From: Nitrospira sp.
Lineage (GTDB): Bacteria; Nitrospirota; Nitrospiria; Nitrospirales; Nitrospiraceae
DNA: 34,802 bases
Direction: 5' to 3'
Assembly: GCA_023248215.1 (NCBI GenBank)
Contig: JAHFEW010000042.1
Span: 1 to 34,802, forward strand
The translations under genes were made by a program, and so were the position numbers. The notes beneath the pieces are model-generated. The model ran no database searches. It was not told the origin of the DNA and saw only the letters and a program-made list of their open reading frames with translations. This document shows, one piece after another, positions 31,174 to 34,802 of the stretch (positions within the stretch are counted from its first letter, which is position 1; the number at the start of each line of letters is the position of its first letter).

Positions 31174-34100
31174 TCACGGTTTTCCCATGGCTTTCTTGCG
31201 CCCGAAGAGCCAAATTCTCAAGAGCGCCAGCAACTCATCGGTATTGACCGGTTTCGCAATGTAATCCGACGCGCCGGCTTGCAGGCAGCGTTCACGGTCG
31301 CCTTTCATGGCCTTCGCCGTCAACGCCAAAATCGGCAGCGAACGATGGCGGGGGTTTTGCCTGATTTGCCGCATGGTCTCATACCCATCCATTTCCGGCA
31401 TCATGATGTCCATCAGCACCATGTCGAGGTCCTCATCCTCCTCCACCTTTTGAATCGCTTCACGTCCGGTTTCGCAGCTGGTCACATCCATTCCATGTCG
31501 CTCCAGCAGACTGGTCAGAGCGAAGATATTCCGCATATCGTCATCCACGACCAATACCTTCTTGCCGACCAGCGCGTCATCGCTTTGCCGGACCCGTTCC
31601 AACATCCGCTGCTTCTCCGGTGGAAGCTGAGCCACCACCAAATGCAAAAACAAGGTCGCTTCATCCAACAGCCGTTCGGGTGACTGCACGCCTTTCAACA
31701 CGATCCCTTGAGACAGTTCCCGCAGATGAATCTCTTCTTCCTCGCTCAGGTCTTTGCCTGTGAAGACGATCACGGGAAGATTGCGCAAGGCGTCATGTTC
31801 ACGGATGCGTTCGAGGATCTGGCTGCCGGACATGTCCGGCAGCCGAAGGTCCAATACGACGCAGTCGAAATGCTGTTGAGAAAGCAGATCCCAGGCACGT
31901 GTGCCGTTGTCCGCGGGAACGATGTCCACCTCTTCGTGGCTCAGAAGCTCGCAGAGGCTCCGGCTTTCGATCTCGTTGTCCTCTACGAGCAGTAATTGCT
32001 TGCGTCTGGGTTTCGTGAAGTCCACCAGGCGTTCGAACGTTTCACCCAGGTCTTCGGTCGTGGTCGGTTTAATCATGTAGGCAAATGCGCCGTGCCCGAG
32101 GCCGTGCAATCGTTCCTCTTCCACGGTCAGGATCTGCACGGGAATATGCCTGGTGTCGGGATCCTGTTTGAGGTGACTCAGGACCGTCCAACCCAGCATG
32201 TCCGGCAGGAAAATATCCAACGTGATGGCCACCGGCTTGTATTCCCGGGTCAAGCTCAGGGCAAGACGGCCATGGGCGGTGACGATGCCCTTCAGCCCCT
32301 TCTCCCGGACGGCTCCCAGGAGCACGCGGGCATAATGCGGGTCGTCCTCCACGATCAAGACGGTCGGTTCGCCGGGCAGGATGGTTTCGCGGTCGTCCGG
32401 AATGTCTTCCAAACGGTGGGCCTGTTGCACGAGCAACGGCGTCTGCTCCTGCATCTGGAATTTAGGAAGAATCAGTTCCGGCGCGGCGCCCATATAGGCC
32501 TCCGGCAAATACAACGTGAACGTGCTGCCCTCGCCGGGAGCGCTGACCAAACGGATTTCACCGCCCAGCAGCATGGCCAATTCCCGGCTGATAGCCAGCC
32601 CGAGTCCCGTTCCGCCGAACCGCCGGCTCGTCCCCGCGTCCGCCTGTTGAAACGCCTCGAACACGATCTTCTGCTTTTCGACCGGAATGCCGATGCCGGT
32701 ATCACTTACTTCGAATGCCACGACGGTTGGGACGGTGCTGAGCACCGCATGGTCCAAGCTCCAGCCGGCCAGCGCCCGGCGAATTCTGAACGTGACGTGA
32801 CCATGAGACGTAAACTTGAACGCATTGGACAGGAGGTTTTTCAACACCTGCTGCAACCGCTTGAAGTCCGTGACGATGCTGCGGGGCAATTGGGAGTCAA
32901 TGTCGATGTGGAAGCTCAGCTGTCTGGCTTCGGCCACGTGGCGGAAACTGCGCTCCGTGGCCTCCCGCACCTTCATGAAGAGCACTTCTTCCGGTTCGAC
33001 CGTGACCGTGCCGGATTCGATCTTGGACAGATCGAGGATGTCGCTGATCAGATTGAGGAGATCGGCGCCGGCCGCATGAATATTTCTAGAAAACTCCACC
33101 TGCTTGGAACTGAGATTGCGGTCCGGATTTTCCCCGAGCTGTTGCGCCAGAATCAGAATGCTGTTCAACGGCGTCCGTAATTCATGTGACATATTGGCCA
33201 GGAACTCGGACTTGTACTTGGACGCCAGCGCCAGCTCTCGCGCCTTCTCTTCCAACGCATGCCGGGCCTGCTCGATTTCCCGGTTCTTCCGTTCCACCTC
33301 CGCATTTTGCTCGGCAAGCTGTTGCGCTTTCTTGGCCAACTCCTCGTTGGTTTGCTGGAGCTCCTTCTGTTGGGCCTGGAGTTCGGTGGCCAGGTTCTGC
33401 GACTGTTGCAGGAGGCCTTCGGTCTGCATCGTCGCTTCGATCGTATTGACGACCACTCCGATCGTCTCCGTCAATTGTCCGAGAAAGGCCACATGGGTGG
33501 GAGTAAATTCCGCCAGCGTGGCCAGCTCGATGACCGCCTTGGTCTGGCCTTCGAACAAGACGGGCAACACGATCACGTTGCGCGCCTGCGCCTCGCCCAG
33601 CCCGGAACGAATCCGTATGTAGTCGGGCGGGACGTCGGTCAGTATGATGCGTCGCTTTTCGCGCGCGCATTGCGCAACGAGTCCGACCCCGACCTTCATC
33701 TCCGCCGGTACGTCTTCCCCTCCCTCGCCGGCATAGCTGGCAAACAGGCGCAGCAATGGCTTGTCCCCCGTATCGCGCTGATAGATCGCGCCGTATTGTG
33801 CGTTGACCAGCGGGGCAAGTTCTGTCAGGAGCAGATCGCCTACCGTCGTCAGGTCCCGTTGCCCTTGCATCATCCGCGTGAATTTGGCCAGATTGGTCTT
33901 GAGCCAGTCCTGTTCGGTATTCTGATCCGTCGTCGCGCGCAGGGTTCGGATCATGACGTTGATATTGTCTTTGAGCTCCGCCACTTCGCCGCGCGCCTGG
34001 ACCTGAATGGACCTCGTAAGGTCTCCTTGCGTCACGGCCGTCGCCACTTCAGCGATCGCGCGCACTTGCGTCGTGAGGTTGGCTGCCAAGAGATTTACGC

Positions 34101-34802
34101 TTTCCGTCAGGTCTTTCCAAGTCCCTGGAACGCCCGGCACGATGGCCTGTCCCCCGAGTTTCCCCTCGGTGCCGACCTCCCGCGCGACCCGCGTGACCTC
34201 GCTGGCGAACGCGCTGAGTTGGGCGACCATGCGATTGATCACGTCCTTGATCTGCAGAATTTCCCCCCGCACGTCGACCGTAATCTGCCGCGTCAGATCT
34301 CCATTCGCGATAGATGTGGCTACGTTCGACATATCTCGCAGTTGCACCGTTAAGTTACTGGCCATGGCATTGACGCTGTCGGTGAGATCCTTCCAGGTGC
34401 CGGCCACCCCCGGCACGACCGCCTGTCCGCCCAGCTTCCCTTCCGTCCCGACCTCGCGCGCCACCCGCGTCACCTCCGCCGCGAACGCGTTCAACTGGTC
34501 CACCATCGTATTCGTCGTGTCCTTGAGCTGGAGAATCTCGCCCCGCACGTCCACGGTGATTTTCTTCGACAGATCGCCGCTCGCCACCGCGATCGTGACT
34601 TCCGCGATGTTGCGCACCTGCGCCGTCAGGTTGCTGGCCATGGCGTTCACGCTGTCGGTGAGATCCTTCCAGGTGCCGGCTACCCCCGGCACGACCGCCT
34701 GTCCGCCCAGCTTCCCTTCCGTCCCGACCTCGCGCGCCACCCGCGTCACCTCCGCCGCGAACGCGTTCAACTGGTCCACCATCGTATTCGTCGTGTCCTT
34801 GA
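31174..34802 (-). CDS. HAMP-array hybrid histidine kinase with three receivers (5' end outside window)
   Basis: At least 1,209 residues are visible and the frame runs off the right edge. Domains from the visible N-terminal side: three HAMP repeats of 92 residues each ([19 protein letters not shown]... and VDVRGEIL in each), a fourth HAMP-like piece, a GAF domain, a long coiled coil rich in Gln/Glu, HisKA ([10 protein letters not shown], His codon at 33186-33184), HATPase_c ([34 protein letters not shown]), then three receivers with acceptors in [21 protein letters not shown] and [11 protein letters not shown]. Long HAMP arrays of this kind occur in soluble or membrane osmosensing-type kinases (Nik1-like). 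No output domain is visible, so phosphotransfer to a separate regulator is expected. Confidence 0.95.
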   Translation of the reverse strand, partial: KDTTNTMVDQLNAFAAEVTRVAREVGTEGKLGGQAVVPGVAGTWKDLTDSVNAMASNLTAQVRNIAEVTIAVASGDLSKKITVDVRGEILQLKDTTNTMVDQLNAFAAEVTRVAREVGTEGKLGGQAVVPGVAGTWKDLTDSVNAMASNLTVQLRDMSNVATSIANGDLTRQITVDVRGEILQIKDVINRMVAQLSAFASEVTRVAREVGTEGKLGGQAIVPGVPGTWKDLTESVNLLAANLTTQVRAIAEVATAVTQGDLTRSIQVQARGEVAELKDNINVMIRTLRATTDQNTEQDWLKTNLAKFTRMMQGQRDLTTVGDLLLTELAPLVNAQYGAIYQRDTGDKPLLRLFASYAGEGGEDVPAEMKVGVGLVAQCAREKRRIILTDVPPDYIRIRSGLGEAQARNVIVLPVLFEGQTKAVIELATLAEFTPTHVAFLGQLTETIGVVVNTIEATMQTEGLLQQSQNLATELQAQQKELQQTNEELAKKAQQLAEQNAEVERKNREIEQARHALEEKARELALASKYKSEFLANMSHELRTPLNSILILAQQLGENPDRNLSSKQVEFSRNIHAAGADLLNLISDILDLSKIESGTVTVEPEEVLFMKVREATERSFRHVAEARQLSFHIDIDSQLPRSIVTDFKRLQQVLKNLLSNAFKFTSHGHVTFRIRRALAGWSLDHAVLSTVPTVVAFEVSDTGIGIPVEKQKIVFEAFQQADAGTSRRFGGTGLGLAISRELAMLLGGEIRLVSAPGEGSTFTLYLPEAYMGAAPELILPKFQMQEQTPLLVQQAHRLEDIPDDRETILPGEPTVLIVEDDPHYARVLLGAVREKGLKGIVTAHGRLALSLTREYKPVAITLDIFLPDMLGWTVLSHLKQDPDTRHIPVQILTVEEERLHGLGHGAFAYMIKPTTTEDLGETFERLVDFTKPRRKQLLLVEDNEIESRSLCELLSHEEVDIVPADNGTRAWDLLSQQHFDCVVLDLRLPDMSGSQILERIREHDALRNLPVIVFTGKDLSEEEEIHLRELSQGIVLKGVQSPERLLDEATLFLHLVVAQLPPEKQRMLERVRQSDDALVGKKVLVVDDDMRNIFALTSLLERHGMDVTSCETGREAIQKVEEDEDLDMVLMDIMMPEMDGYETMRQIRQNPRHRSLPILALTAKAMKGDRERCLQAGASDYIAKPVNTDELLALLRIWLFGRKKAMGKP
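34373..34802 (-). repeat. Near-identical direct DNA repeat within HAMP modules
   Basis: Positions 34649-34802 and 34373-34526 match at every position but one (C at 34405, T at 34681) over the 154 bp visible, at an offset of 276 bp or exactly 92 codons. The third HAMP copy (about 34097-34250) is clearly more diverged. The near identity points to recent duplication or gene conversion inside the coding sequence, and the copy count may vary between strains. Confidence 0.8.

Noticed and set aside
31996-33180. 394-codon plus-strand frame opposite the HAMP-array kinase
   Set aside because: It is antisense to well-conserved HisKA, ATPase and receiver sequence, has no ribosome binding site or family resemblance, and its Gln/His/Arg-rich composition is what GC-rich antisense frames give.
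33259-34353. 364-codon plus-strand frame opposite HAMP/GAF sequence
   Set aside because: Mirror image of the repeated HAMP code; no recognisable protein features.
1-34802. CRISPR arrays, tRNA/rRNA genes, insertion sequences
   Set aside because: I saw no regularly spaced short repeats, no tRNA-like cloverleaf and no transposase or integrase. The only strong direct repeats are coding HAMP modules. A dedicated tRNA or IS search could still find something short.

Overview
The window looks like accessory chromosome of a Nitrospira-type bacterium (phylum Nitrospirota). This rests on remembered family content (long HAMP-array hybrid kinases, a sensory-rhodopsin-transducer homologue, a four-helix copper-storage protein, an NHEJ/trehalose cluster) and moderately high GC; no marker gene is present, so the assignment is an inference.

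Layout. (1) 92-6216, plus strand: YqjD-like anchor protein, YqjE/holin-III-like protein, a DUF3618-like anchor protein, YihY/BrkB, an AI-2E/PerM-type permease, a PoxB-like ThDP enzyme and an ASRT-family protein, mostly closely spaced. (2) 6422-6682, minus: a small zinc-ribbon protein with its own promoter. (3) 17147 down to 6863, minus: a tight run of about 10 kb holding a Cys-rich peptide, Ku, topoisomerase IB (interrupted by an in-frame TAG), TreZ, glycogen debranching enzyme, a DUF72 protein, a damaged Slp-type lipoprotein gene and LigD. End joining, DNA topology and trehalose/glycogen metabolism appear to share one transcript. (4) 17345-18889, plus: FAD oxidoreductase fused to a Rieske domain. 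(5) 20365-18906, minus: lipoprotein plus Fet4-like membrane protein. (6) 20532-23746, plus: HAD phosphatase/P-loop ATPase fusion, a secreted protein and a zinc-binding protein. (7) 26704-23743, minus: PLD-VTT fusion and an EEP-family phosphatase. (8) 26900-28004, plus: copper-binding four-helix protein and two small exported or anchored proteins. (9) 28179-28851: two decayed gene fragments meeting tail to tail. (10) 34802-28897, minus: two large hybrid histidine kinases, the first running off the window edge.

The most interesting signal is regulatory. Ten intergenic sites carry an inverted repeat of the form CTAGG-N6-CCTAG (some imperfect), and a TA-starting -10-like hexamer follows at a nearly fixed distance: 39 bp from first base to first base in seven sites, 38 in one, 41 in two. 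The repeat is centred near -43, where a class II activator would replace the -35 box. Nearly every transcription unit between 92 and 28250 starts with one, on either strand, so most of the window looks like one stress regulon under one unidentified dimeric activator. The predicted start sites also agree with the start codons chosen from ribosome binding sites.
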